64,000 bases of DNA from JANYHF01 sp963732765 (lineage in GTDB: Bacteria; Pseudomonadota; Alphaproteobacteria; Rhizobiales; Hyphomicrobiaceae), in the NCBI GenBank assembly GCA_963732765.1, contig CAVTAS010000012.1, positions 55,609 to 119,608 on the forward strand, given 5' to 3'. Of this stretch, positions 20,494 to 29,504 are shown piece after piece; within the stretch, counting starts at the first letter, position 1, and every line of letters starts with the position of its first letter. The position numbers and the translations under genes were made by a program. The notes below the pieces were generated by a model. That model searched no databases, was not told the origin of the DNA, and saw only the letters and a program-made list of their open reading frames with translations.

Positions 20494-21450
20494 CTAGGTG
20501 ACGGCCGTGAGGGCGCCCTTGCCGTCGAACCACGAGGTGAGATTGTCGATGACGCATCGGCCCATGGCGTCCATGGTCTCTTCGGTAGAACTGGCGATGT
20601 GCGGCGTCAGCACTACATTGTCGAGTGCAAGGAGCGAATCGGGCACAAGCGGTTCGTCGAAAAAGACATCGAGCCCCGCAGCCCCAAGTGAGCCCGAACT
20701 CAAGGCGGCAACTAGTGCCGGTTCGTCGACCAGCCAACCGCGAGAGATGTTGACGAAGATGCCGCGCGGGCCGAGGGCCTCAAACATGTCGCGACCCACC
20801 AGCGGCGGCGAACCCTTTGGACCGCCGGCCGCGCACAGGAACAAAACGTCGGAATTCTCGGCCAGCGCTCGCGCCGTTTCGAAGCGCTGGTAAGGAACGT
20901 CGCGCTGCAACGGGTCGGCATAGCCGATCTGGCACTTGAAGCCTTCGAGACGGCGCGCCACCTCGGTGCCAATGCGGCCGAGCCCAATGACTCCGGCCCG
21001 CATCCCGCTCAGCTTGCGCCCAAAGGGCAGCCGCTCGTTCCCCCACCGCTTGGCACGCACAAAGCGGTCGGCTCTGGCGATTTGCCGGCAGCATCCCAGC
21101 GCCAGCGCAATGGCAAGGTCGGCAACGTCGTCGAACAGAACCGGTGTCGTTGTGAGGACTATTCCACGCTCGCGAATCGCGAACAGATCGCTGGTTTCAA
21201 GCCCAACGCCATGAATTGCGCAGATTTCCAGCTTCGGCATCAGCTCGATGTGCCGGCGCGTCAGGCCGGACATGCCATTCCCCACCGCGCCACGAACACC
21301 GCCGCCCACCTTGGCCAAGGCCGCGAATGGATCGGCTTCTGCAAAGATAGTGTGCAGGATGAAGCGCTTCTGCAGACCCTCAACGACTATCTGGTTCTGG
21401 GCGCCGATGAGCGCCAGTTCGATTGGAGCTGTCGACAGATTGGCTGACAT
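20494..21450 (-). CDS. D-2-hydroxyacid dehydrogenase (hydroxypyruvate/glyoxylate reductase-like)
   Basis: 318 residues. The NAD-binding Rossmann motif GVIGLGRIGTEVARRLEGF is present, with the catalytic arginine in NISRGWLVDEPAL, the glutamate in LDVFFDEPLVPD and the histidine in LTPHIASSTEET. The ATG at 21450 (MSANLST) is preferred over 21516. It is convergent with the PEP-hydrolase-like gene, with only seven bases between stops. It may reduce hydroxypyruvate, glyoxylate or a related 2-keto acid produced by the neighbouring sugar-acid route. Confidence 0.9.
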   Translation of the reverse strand: MSANLSTAPIELALIGAQNQIVVEGLQKRFILHTIFAEADPFAALAKVGGGVRGAVGNGMSGLTRRHIELMPKLEICAIHGVGLETSDLFAIRERGIVLTTTPVLFDDVADLAIALALGCCRQIARADRFVRAKRWGNERLPFGRKLSGMRAGVIGLGRIGTEVARRLEGFKCQIGYADPLQRDVPYQRFETARALAENSDVLFLCAAGGPKGSPPLVGRDMFEALGPRGIFVNISRGWLVDEPALVAALSSGSLGAAGLDVFFDEPLVPDSLLALDNVVLTPHIASSTEETMDAMGRCVIDNLTSWFDGKGALTAVT

Positions 21451-21773
21451 GGTGATCTCGATCTTCCTGGACGCCTTCAGCAAAGAGCTGAGGGCTGCCC
21501 AAATGATTGTCAACATCAGTATCCGTGCTGGATAGTTGCCAAAGATTGGGCGTACGATGGCGTTTCGCCGAATTGCAGGGTTTGGGACGACCCGACTGGC
21601 GGCTTCCCGCTACCAAGCAGCAATCCCGATAGCATCGCCGATGGCACAGCGCGACATTCAGGAGTAGATACCAATGCTGCCATTGGGCAACTTGGACTGG
21701 GCGAGAAGCGAGCTGTCGCAATCAGAACACCGAACAGTGAGGCGCAGGTGAACACTACTTCACCTGACTGAAC
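21451..21773. other. Intergenic stretch with an 8-bp palindrome
   Basis: No gene seen. A perfect 8-base inverted repeat CAGGTGAA-N6-TTCACCTG lies at 21745-21766, just outside the end of the IS1380 transposase frame. It has no T-run. It may be an operator or the scar of the IS end. The rest looks like unconstrained sequence upstream of the hydroxyacid dehydrogenase. Confidence 0.4.
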
Positions 21774-23006
21774 CTAAAATCGGCAGTTGATCACCGTGGC
21801 CTCGCATTTTTGAGGCGGCGGTTCAACTCTGTGGTGTGAGTTGGCGGCGTCACGCCGGGGCCATGAGGCGGGGTGGCGCACGCAGTTGGCGGCCCTGCAG
21901 CCATGATCGGGCGGCGTGGGCCAGGATGCGGGCCCATCGGGCTTCGAGTGGTCAACTGCTCCGCAGCTCTCGATCAGTCCTCTGAGGAAGCGGGCGACGC
22001 CGGTCAGCACGCGCTCGGCCCATCGGGCGTTGCCGTGCGTCGAGGCGATGCGCAGCGTCGTCTGCCGGCCGTGGCGGGTGCGCTCGGCGATGCCGGCGAG
22101 CAGCAGCGGCCGGCTGGTGATCGCCTCCAGATGCTTGTCGGGCTCGGCGAGGCGCACGAAGATGTTCCACCAGTTGTAGACCAGCGCCACCATGCGCGCG
22201 GTGAGCCGGCAGCGCGCGAGGTCGTGCGTGGTGAAGCCGCCCCAGCCCCACTGGTTCTTCAGTTCGTCGAACACGTTCTCGCAATCGGCGCGGTCGCGGT
22301 AGAGCTGCGCGAGCGACAGCACCTCGTCGCTCGGGCGGGCGCCGACCTGCGCCATGTCGAGCGAGGTGACGAGCACGGCATGCTCCCACAGCTCGGTGTC
22401 GTCCTCGACCTCGGCGAAGCGCAGCCGCAGCTGATCGTCGCCGTCGCGCGTGCTGGCCACACGCCATTCTTCAGCTGACGCCGCAACACGATCACGCGGC
22501 GCTGCCGGCTCCATCCCGTCAGCCGCAGCTCGGCCGTCTTGCCCTGCCAGCCCTGCCCCGCGTCGCGCCAGCCGCCCTTCGCAAACGCCCGTTCGATCAG
22601 GGCTTTCACGTTCTTGGTCAGGCGCAGCTTGAACAGGTAGGCGATGCCGCGCTGCTCGGCCTCGCGCATCACGCTCTCGCTCGCGATGCCGCTGTCGCCG
22701 CGCAGCAGCGTCGGCCAGCAGTCGCGCGGCGTGCTGTCGATCAGCGCCCATAATCCGGGTGCGGAATGTGCGCCGGTGTGCTCGTTGCCGGGCGCGGTCT
22801 CGACGCCCATGACAAGCCGCAGGCCGGCCAGCATGTAGGTGTGGTGCACATGGCTCGGGCGCCCGGGCTTCTTCGGATTGTAGCTGACGACGGCGCCCTC
22901 CTGATGCCCGTAGAGCGGCTTCACCGTGGTATCGATATCGATGATGTAGCGCTCGCCCAGCAGCGGCCGGCGGGGGGAGGCGCTGCGGCGATGAAGCGTG
23001 TGTCAT
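21774..23006 (-). mobile_element. IS1380-family transposase remnant (5'-truncated, frameshifted)
   Basis: Transposase of the IS1380 type. The first catalytic aspartate region is RYIIDIDTTVKPLYGHQEGA, followed by PGRPSHVHHTYMLAG, LLRGDSGIASE and ADCENVFDELKNQWGWGGF. The N-terminal hundred or so residues of a normal transposase are missing: homology begins abruptly near 23000. The frame changes near 22455. No terminal inverted repeats could be paired. It is an inactive remnant between the sugar cluster and the TIR-FGE locus and marks where foreign DNA begins. Confidence 0.8.
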
Positions 23007-23104
23007 GCCCCGGAAAATAAACGATTCTCAGCCGAAGCGCCCTCAGGCAACTCCCGGTTCTAGGATGAACAGATGTCTGCAAACTCTGCCTCGCAGCGAT
23101 CAGT

Positions 23105-24441
23105 CTACTCGCAAGCGACAGTCACGTCCCGGGTATCATCGCTCGCCCACTTGCAGCCAGCGTCCGGCTCCCAACCGCCGTTGATTCCAGGATGGAGATG
23201 TGGACCAGGCGGGACGATGGCCGGCAACTCGAGCGGAGTTGTCACCTCTTGTGGTGCGGGGCTCACTGGCGGGGCTGGGTTTTCTTGAGGGGCGGGATTG
23301 TCAAGAGGTGGCGCCGGCGTATCCAGAGAGAGGGGGCGTCGACGACGGGCGCCGCACGATCGGGGATGGAAACTTCCGGCGGCGTTTGATTGCTGAGATT
23401 GAACGCAGGTTCGTAATAGTCGAACCCACGCCATCCTGTCGTGGCGCCAAACAACGCCAGGATGACGAGTGCGGCCACGGCGCCGGTCATGCCCGTCGCT
23501 AACCACCAACCGCGGAATGGACTGGCATCGGCCACGAGCCCGTTTGCACTCGGTTTTGGATTTGCGCGTGGCAGCGCGACGAGCCGCCCGATGTCCTTTG
23601 GCAGGCCGGGATTTATCGCCTCGAATGTGACATAGCGCGCTGGATAGAACTGTTTGGCAAAAACGATGAGATCGACATAGCGTGCCGCGTTATGCGGGAA
23701 AATCGACACGACGCGCGCGAGGAAGCCAAAGAACGTTCCCTTCACCTCGCGTAGTTGTGCAACCAGACCCTCGGGGTTGATGGAATAGCCCAGTTCGCGA
23801 CCGACCGCGAGTTTCTGCATGGCGGCAGCGGCAGTCATAATGTCTCCATCGAGCGCCGCCAGCGCCAAGCGATCCCCGGTATAAACCATGGCTCTTTCAT
23901 AGGGCAGCAGGAACAGGTCGAATAGCACAAGACGTTGCGCGACCCGGATCAGCATGCCGAGCAGCCCTGCCTGCTTGCGAGCGCGTAAATAGCCGACGAA
24001 TCGGCCGATAATCCAGCGCATCTCTTCTTGGCCCACTCCCGCCACCAGCATCTCCGAATTCAAGAAGATGGCATGGCGGAAGAAGACGTGACGCATCAAG
24101 GCATTGAAACTCTTGGACTCATAAATGAATATGTAGATCTTGCCGCGAAAGCCGAGCTTCGTTTTCAAGTCCTCAGCGATCGCGTGAATGGCAGGGAAAT
24201 TGAGCTCGGATACGACGATCGTATTGCCGATCAGCCACGCAAACAGCACGCGCATGGAGATCCATAGCCCCAAGGCGATCGCGGGCACGACAAGGGAGAT
24301 CGTGCCGATGATCAACCCGACCGCGATGAGCGGAAACAGTAGCATCGAGAAAAACAGCGCCAGATAGAACCGGCGTCTCAACAGGGGATGCGCAAGCCCG
24401 TAGAACTCGCGATCGCTTATGCCCTGCGCATGTTCCGCCAT
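23105..24441 (-). CDS. Membrane protein with degenerate M48-peptidase-like domain (one frameshift)
   Basis: About 445 residues after joining a frame change near 23330 in a five-G run. Two adjoining membrane segments lie at residues 25-70 (YLALFFSMLLFPLIAVGLII and on). A domain with the layout of M48 metallopeptidases follows (AIFLNSEMLVAGVGQEEMRW..., later YTGDRLALAALDGD). However, the zinc-binding HEXXH is replaced by a stretch reading IIGRFVGYLRAR, and the third ligand is also missing, so proteolysis is unlikely. A third membrane segment lies near residue 345 (GMTGAVAALVILALFGATTG), then a proline-rich linker and a short C-terminal domain with WEPDAGCKWAS. The ATG at 24441 is 87 bases from the start of the divergent TIR-FGE gene, so the two probably share a control region. 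Confidence 0.7.
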
Positions 24442-24528
24442 GGCGAGCCCCCTAAAGCAAATTTCCTGAGGCACTGCGTAAGTAGAAGCGCTACCATCTT
24501 CTGCACATCTGGACAAGCGGAGGCGTGG

Positions 24529-25770
24529 ATGGCCGATGTCTTCATCAGCTACAAGAAAGAGGACCGCGCCAATGTGGAGCGCATCGTCAAAGCCCTACAA
24601 ACCGAAGGTCTTTCGGTCTGGTGGGACGACAGTCTGACGCCAAAGGCCTCCTGGGACACCGAAATCGAACGGGAGCTATCTCAGGCTGCAGCAGCGCTGG
24701 TGCTTTGGACGCCGCTATCCGTCGCGTCGGATTGGGTGCGAACCGAGGCTCATTTCGCGCAGGAGCGCGGCAAGCTGATCCCAGTCATGCTGGAGAACTG
24801 CAAACTCCCGATCGCCTTCCTGCTGAAGCAGACGATCGACCTCACGAAATGGCGCGACGCACGCGATGATCGGCACTGGCGCAAACTCCTGACTTGGATC
24901 GTCGACCTTGCCACCACCAAGCCCGGCAATGCCAACATCCCGCAGGCCCTGGCGAGCGCGCAAGCGAACCCCTTTCGCGATGTCGTCGGCAAACTGGCGA
25001 CCGGCGAGCCGATCGTTGACGGCACACTCGTCAACGGCTCGACCCCCGCGGGAACGATCTTCAGCGATGGCCAAGGCTTGCCAGCGATGCGCATCGTTCC
25101 CAAGGGCGGCTTCCTGATGGGCGCCTTAGATCGCGATCCCGATCGTTCACCGTTCGAAGGCCCGAGCAAGCGCGTCGAAATCCACACCCCTATCGCGATC
25201 GGCGTGTATCCGCTGTTGGTCTCGGAATTCACGCGATTGACCGGATCGCCACCAAAGCCGACCGAAGGAACAGCGGCCATCCCGGAGGCGCTGGAGCCGG
25301 CAAAACCTGCCGTCTACATCTCTTTCGATGATGCCTCGGCAACGGTTGCAAGGCTTGCCGCGATGACCGGCATGCCCTATCGCCTGCCATCGGAGGCCGA
25401 GTGGGAGTATTGCTGTCGCGCGCTCAGCCCGACGCGATACGCGTTTGGCGATGCGATCGACACCGGGCAGGCGCACTTCGCGTCCGACAGAGGGCCGATT
25501 GCCCCCACACGTTTCGCGCCGAACGCCTTTGGTCTCCACGATATGCACGGCAATGTGCGCGAGTGGACGCAAGATCTGTGGCACGACACTTATGAGTTCA
25601 CTCCGGCCGATGGTCGTGCCGCGCTGGAGGGGCACGGCTCGATGCGCGTTGCTCGCGGCGGTTGTTGGTGGGATCAAGCCGCGCAACTGCGCTCATCCGC
25701 CCGGCAGCGGGCGACTCAGACAACCCGCTCGCCGATGATCGGAATGCGGGTTGCGCGCGCCCTCGACTAA
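24529..25770 (+). CDS. TIR domain fused to FGE/SUMF1-like domain
   Basis: 413 residues, ATG at 24529 after a GGAGG site. Residues 1-135 form a TIR_2 domain (ADVFISYKKEDRANVERIV, VWWDDSLTP, WDTEIEREL). E45 or E47 is a candidate NADase glutamate. Residues about 190-413 form a formylglycine-generating-enzyme-like domain (MRIVPKGGFLMG, RLPSEAEWEYCCRA, LHDMHGNVREWTQD, RVARGGCWWD). The paired active-site cysteines expected near the final RGG-W segment of true FGEs are not visible: one cysteine follows RGG, then WWDQAAQLRSSAR. The domain may therefore act as a binding or sensor module rather than an oxidase. TIR proteins in bacteria commonly cleave NAD after sensing infection. It is divergent from a membrane pseudo-peptidase gene. 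Confidence 0.88.
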   Translation: MADVFISYKKEDRANVERIVKALQTEGLSVWWDDSLTPKASWDTEIERELSQAAAALVLWTPLSVASDWVRTEAHFAQERGKLIPVMLENCKLPIAFLLKQTIDLTKWRDARDDRHWRKLLTWIVDLATTKPGNANIPQALASAQANPFRDVVGKLATGEPIVDGTLVNGSTPAGTIFSDGQGLPAMRIVPKGGFLMGALDRDPDRSPFEGPSKRVEIHTPIAIGVYPLLVSEFTRLTGSPPKPTEGTAAIPEALEPAKPAVYISFDDASATVARLAAMTGMPYRLPSEAEWEYCCRALSPTRYAFGDAIDTGQAHFASDRGPIAPTRFAPNAFGLHDMHGNVREWTQDLWHDTYEFTPADGRAALEGHGSMRVARGGCWWDQAAQLRSSARQRATQTTRSPMIGMRVARALD

Positions 25771-26236
25771 TCGTGGATGAACTCGCCGCGGCCACATTCA
25801 GTCGGGCGCCCGTCGCTTCGCAGTTTCAACGACACCACGCTGCGACTGTCGCATCCGTGTACGGGCGACAAGACGGTCCCGTCCGCTAACAGCAGGAGTC
25901 AGACGTAACAATTGATGACCAGCGCTGTAACCGAAACCAATGCCATGATGTCCAGAATCTCTGCGCGGCGAAGATTTCCTTGAGCAAATTGGCGCAAATA
26001 GAGCAAAGCACCTAGCCTAACGCAGCCGCGATCCCGGCACTATCAATTCCGGAAGTCATGGAGACATAGACGGGATCATAAATGTCGACATGTTCCTTCG
26101 GCCTACCGACCGTTACCCGCCAGGGCCGAGACCCTTTGGGGCTCGGTCGCGAAGGCCGCTTGGCCGGAGCGATAGGGCGGGACGGCGGCCGGCTCGGCTG
26201 CCGGAGGCCCCAAAACTGTCGAGCAAGGCATCGGAC
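25771..26236. other. Intergenic stretch between TIR-FGE gene and relaxase
   Basis: No gene that I can support. Moderately lower GC from about 25900 to 26100 (for example CAGCAGGAGTCAGACG and TTGACGAGC-poor stretches). I saw no tRNA-like sequence, no clear att repeat and no strong terminator here. It could hold the boundary between the TIR-FGE locus and the mobilization module. Confidence 0.35.
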
Positions 26237-27978
26237 CTATCGAGACAATCCGCGGTCACGACCTCGGGAAATGGCGAGAGTGATGGCGCGGTCGCGAACG
26301 GCGACGTCGATCTCCTTGCCGTGAAATTGGGCGAGGTCGGCGTGCTTGGGGATGAGCGTGAACATGGTGCGATCCTGAATGACCGCGAGACGGCCGGTCG
26401 GCAACACAACATCGCGCGTGTGCCGGCCGGTGATCCGTGTGCCTTCGGTCATTGGCCGGTAGACCTGATCGAGTTCGGCTTCGAGCCGCCGCCCGACGAC
26501 GGCCCAGCCGCGCTCGTTAAGTTTGTTCTGCATGTTCGCCTTGGGCGTGAGCCGGCCAGCGGGATCGCGATAGGCGCGGTCTTGGGCAATAGCCAATCGG
26601 CGCGAGCGCGGAACGCGGCAGATAGCTCGGCGCCAAAGTTGCGCTCGGCCATCGCTGGCACCTTGTTCTCTGCGATCGCCGTGTCGAGCCACGTCAGCGC
26701 CACGGCCTCCGGCAGGCGATCCAACTCCCAAAGGGACAGGGTCTCCACTCGGGCGGTGCGCCTCGACGACTTGCCGCCCGCCGACGTCAAGGCGACGATC
26801 ATGCCAGGGTCGGGAGGGTCAAGAGCTGGGGTCTTGCCCAATTCGGCGTAGTGCAGGCGTCCGTCGGCAGCGTCGACCACGATGAACTTTCGATCCGTCA
26901 TTTCATCGGCAATCCCTACCTCCACGACGCGGCCGATGACTTGCGATGGGCCTTTGCCGCCTGAGAATACCGCGAAGTCGCCGGCAGGGCGATCCGGGCC
27001 GTGTTCGCGCATGACCTGATGCATGGTGACTATGATGTCGCCCTGCTCGCCGAGACTGCGCAGCTTGGCCTGCAGATCGTTGTCGATATGCCAGACGCCT
27101 GTCCATGGCTCTTTGGCCAGACCCATTTTCTCAAGATGGCGCAGCCGGGCGACCCGCAGGGCTTGGCGCTGCCGGTCCGCATCGGGATCGGCCGGAATGA
27201 CCAGCACATTGTTGTTGGCCTCCTGCACGATGCCAACATCAAGCGACGTAAACCGCTCGGCCTGGATTTCGCTGGCCAGCTTGACGGCACGCTCGAACGG
27301 CTGCTCGGGCCCCAAGTGGCGCGTGACCAGATCGCGAGCGCGGTGTCGGATGCCATGGCTGATATAGTGGCGGGCCATGACGAGGTCCTTGCCGAGGTCG
27401 TCATGGCCGGCGATCACAATGTGGGTATGGGGATGCCCGGTGTTGAAGTGATCGGCGGCGACCCAGTCGAGCTTGGTGTGCAGGTCGTCTTCCATCTTGG
27501 CCATGAGATCGCGCACGAAGGGTTTGAGGTCGCGCATGCGGGCGCCGTCCTCGGGCGCGACGATGAAGCGGAACTGGTAGGTGTCGCCCTTCTGGCGCTC
27601 CAGGAATCCGCCGCCATCGGCCTCGTCGTGCTCGCGGTCGTAGAGCTGGCCGGGGCCGCCAGCGCGGGTGACGCCGTCGCGCTGAATGTAGTGCAGATGC
27701 GCGCGGGCAGCGCCGAGATCGGAGGTGCCGTGACGGGCGATGCGCGCCTTGACGATGACGCGGCGCCACCCGGCCGGCGCCGGCGTCAGGCCGTAGAGCG
27801 CACCCTTGCCGCGCGCCAGCTGGATGACCGGCCGGCGTGTGAGCGCATTGGCCCAGGGCGACTTCGGGGCGCGGTTGCGCGACGCGGCCTTGGCGACGAT
27901 GCGCGTTAGCCGGCCGTCCTTTTCGACGGTGCGGGCGCGTGTGCTGCTGATCTTCGGCTTGAACTCGGACTTGGACAT
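26237..27978 (-). CDS. VirD2/RlxS-like relaxase (DUF3363; one frameshift)
   Basis: About 580 residues after joining a frame change near 26600. Relaxase domain in the N-terminal half: RVIVKARIARHGTSDLGAAR, YQFRFIVAPEDGARM and the metal-binding histidine cluster HFNTGHPHTHIVIAGHDD. The C-terminal half is the DUF3363 region ending NERGWAVVGRRLEAEL...RLAVIQDRTMFTLIP. It would nick the element's oriT and lead single-stranded transfer through a host conjugation channel. The ATG at 27978 (MSKSEFKPKI) is used; an in-frame start at 27999 is possible. No mating-pair genes are visible nearby, so the element is probably mobilizable rather than self-transmissible. Confidence 0.85.
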
Positions 27979-28656
27979 TGCGTCGCTCGCGGCGATCATT
28001 TACATATTCATATAGTGTCAGCGTTTGCGATATTTTGATGACCGCATTGCTGTTCCGCTGGGTGATTATTGTGAGATCACTCTACATCACAAAAATAAAG
28101 TATGACGTCACTATTTGCCGCGATTCTACGGGCTTTTTCGCTGCTCTGACAGCGCGTATCTATCTTGCCCTATGACCCACCAATCCTTTCTCTGCCTGAA
28201 CCTCTCGACAAAATACATCGCTACCATCATTTCAAATTCAGATGCGATCACAATCAGTCGGCAAAACCCGCTTGTGATCGACCATCAACTTGAAACAGAT
28301 GGAGCATAACAGATGAATACTCGATACCGGCGACACCGTTATTCAATCCACCCAACAGTTCGCCGCATTCCCTTGGGCCGATCTCTTGGAGATCGCGCTC
28401 CGCCCCGCTTCCCTCCGGAGCCGCCGCCGCTCGCTCGTGCCACCCCCGAGGGGCGAGCGGCGGCGGCGCAGGAGGGGAGCGCTTCCTCTGGTGGGCCAGA
28501 GCGAGCGCGCCTCACGATCGCAAGGCCACGCGGACGTTTGAAGACGTTTCCGAACATGAGCCTGAACAGGTTACTTCGCGGGGCTCGCCTATCGCCCACA
28601 CAGATCAACGACGCCCCTCAGTCCCATCAGCACATCACTCACCGAAAGATCATCCC
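27979..28656. other. Divergent non-coding region, candidate oriT and promoters
   Basis: About 680 bases between the leftward relaxase gene and the rightward RHH gene. The first half is AT-rich and carries a TTGTGA-N12-TCACAA inverted repeat (28069-28092) and the palindrome TGACGTCA (28103-28110). The second half is GC-rich with a long nested palindrome (28395-28482). Relaxase genes of this family usually sit beside their origin of transfer, so this is the best place for oriT. The nick site itself is not identifiable by eye. Confidence 0.5.
28395..28482. repeat. Nested inverted repeat, 88 bp
   Basis: Three nested arms: GCGCTC/GAGCGC (28395-28400, 28477-28482), CCCTCC/GGAGGG (28411-28416, 28471-28476) and a perfect 14-base arm CCGCCGCCGCTCGC/GCGAGCGGCGGCGG (28421-28434, 28453-28466) around an 18-base loop. 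There is no T-tract. It could be a relaxosome structure, a protein-binding site or a transcription barrier. Confidence 0.7.
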
Positions 28657-29166
28657 ATGCGTCACCGCCACGCCCTCTATCTATCGGACAGCATGACACA
28701 AGCGCTGGAACTGGCGGCCGAAACACATCGCGTCTCGAAGTCGGCGATCCTGGAGCTGGCGCTTCAGAAATTCCTGGCGCCCACCAGCAACGGTCCCTCG
28801 GACAATCTCGGACACCTGCAGCACAACGCCAACGTACGATCCCTAGCGCTCTTGCGGCACGAACTCGCCATCGTCAGCGAGTTGCTGGCGACCCTTACTC
28901 GCTTCTTCGTCACGGTCACACCGCGGATGCCTCTCGACGAGCAGGCGGCGGCGCAGATACTCGGCAACCTGCGCTTCGACCAGGCGGTCGAGGATGTGGC
29001 CCGGCGGCTGCGGACGGATCACAGTCTGATGGCGCAGGTTGCGGCGAGACTGGTCGGGACGACACAGGAGACGGGTTCGGTCAGTCCTGGACGGAGCACT
29101 GACAATGCAACGGCGACGTCCCAATCTGTCCCAGGCCGACCGGCGGCGAGTGACCGGAATGGATGA
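28657..29166 (+). CDS. Ribbon-helix-helix (CopG/Arc-type) mobilization accessory protein
   Basis: 169 residues. Residues 1-40 fit a ribbon-helix-helix fold (ALYLSDSMTQALELAAETHR, then VSKSAILELALQKFL). The rest is helical and ends in a polar, serine/threonine-rich tail. Proteins of this type sit opposite RlxS-like relaxases, bind the oriT region and control the mobilization operon. It overlaps the AlpA-like gene that follows. No closer named family recognised. Confidence 0.72.
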   Translation: MRHRHALYLSDSMTQALELAAETHRVSKSAILELALQKFLAPTSNGPSDNLGHLQHNANVRSLALLRHELAIVSELLATLTRFFVTVTPRMPLDEQAAAQILGNLRFDQAVEDVARRLRTDHSLMAQVAARLVGTTQETGSVSPGRSTDNATATSQSVPGRPAASDRNG

Positions 29167-29374
29167 TCTGTTTGATACGGCAAGACAGCAATCACCCCGA
29201 CCGATGGAGGAAGAACTCTGGGGGCTGCGCACGATAATAATCAAGACCGGCCTCGCACGGTCGACCATCTATGCCTATGTCAAGCTGGGTCTGTTCCCGA
29301 GCCAACGCCAACTCGGCCCGGGCCGGGTCGGGTGGCGCGCATCCGAGGTTCGGGCTTGGATAGAGAGTCGATGA
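29105..29374 (+). CDS. AlpA/excisionase-like small DNA-binding protein
   Basis: 89 residues from the ATG at 29105, which has a GGAG site; an ATG at 29159 would give 71 residues. The C-terminal half is a MerR-like winged-helix of the AlpA/Xis type: LRTIIIKTGLARSTIYAYVK, then LGLFPSQRQLGPGRVGWRAS and EVRAWIES. AlpA-like proteins activate integrase genes or act as excision directionality factors. It overlaps the RHH gene by about 60 bases, so the two are probably cotranscribed. Confidence 0.78.
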   Translation: MQRRRPNLSQADRRRVTGMDDLFDTARQQSPRPMEEELWGLRTIIIKTGLARSTIYAYVKLGLFPSQRQLGPGRVGWRASEVRAWIESR

Positions 29375-29409
29375 AGGAATTGGCGAGCAAACCCGAGTCG
29401 AGCGCTCGC

Positions 29410-29485
29410 ACTTGCCACCGGATTTGCAAAACGGTGGCAAGTCGGTTATGGTCATGCGTGCCACCGGTATCCACGTCCGGTGGCA
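29410..29485. repeat. Two tandem palindromes built from a TTGCCACCG half-site
   Basis: ACTTGCCACCG-N11-CGGTGGCAAGT (29410-29442, perfect 11-base arms) followed by TGCCACCGG-N9-CCGGTGGCA (29459-29485, perfect 9-base arms). Four copies of the same half-site alternate in orientation directly upstream of the nucleotidyltransferase start at 29505. This looks like a double operator or an iteron-like binding array for an element-encoded regulator. T-runs of a terminator are absent. Confidence 0.75.
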
Positions 29486-29504
29486 AGCCAAACGGACACC
29501 GACC

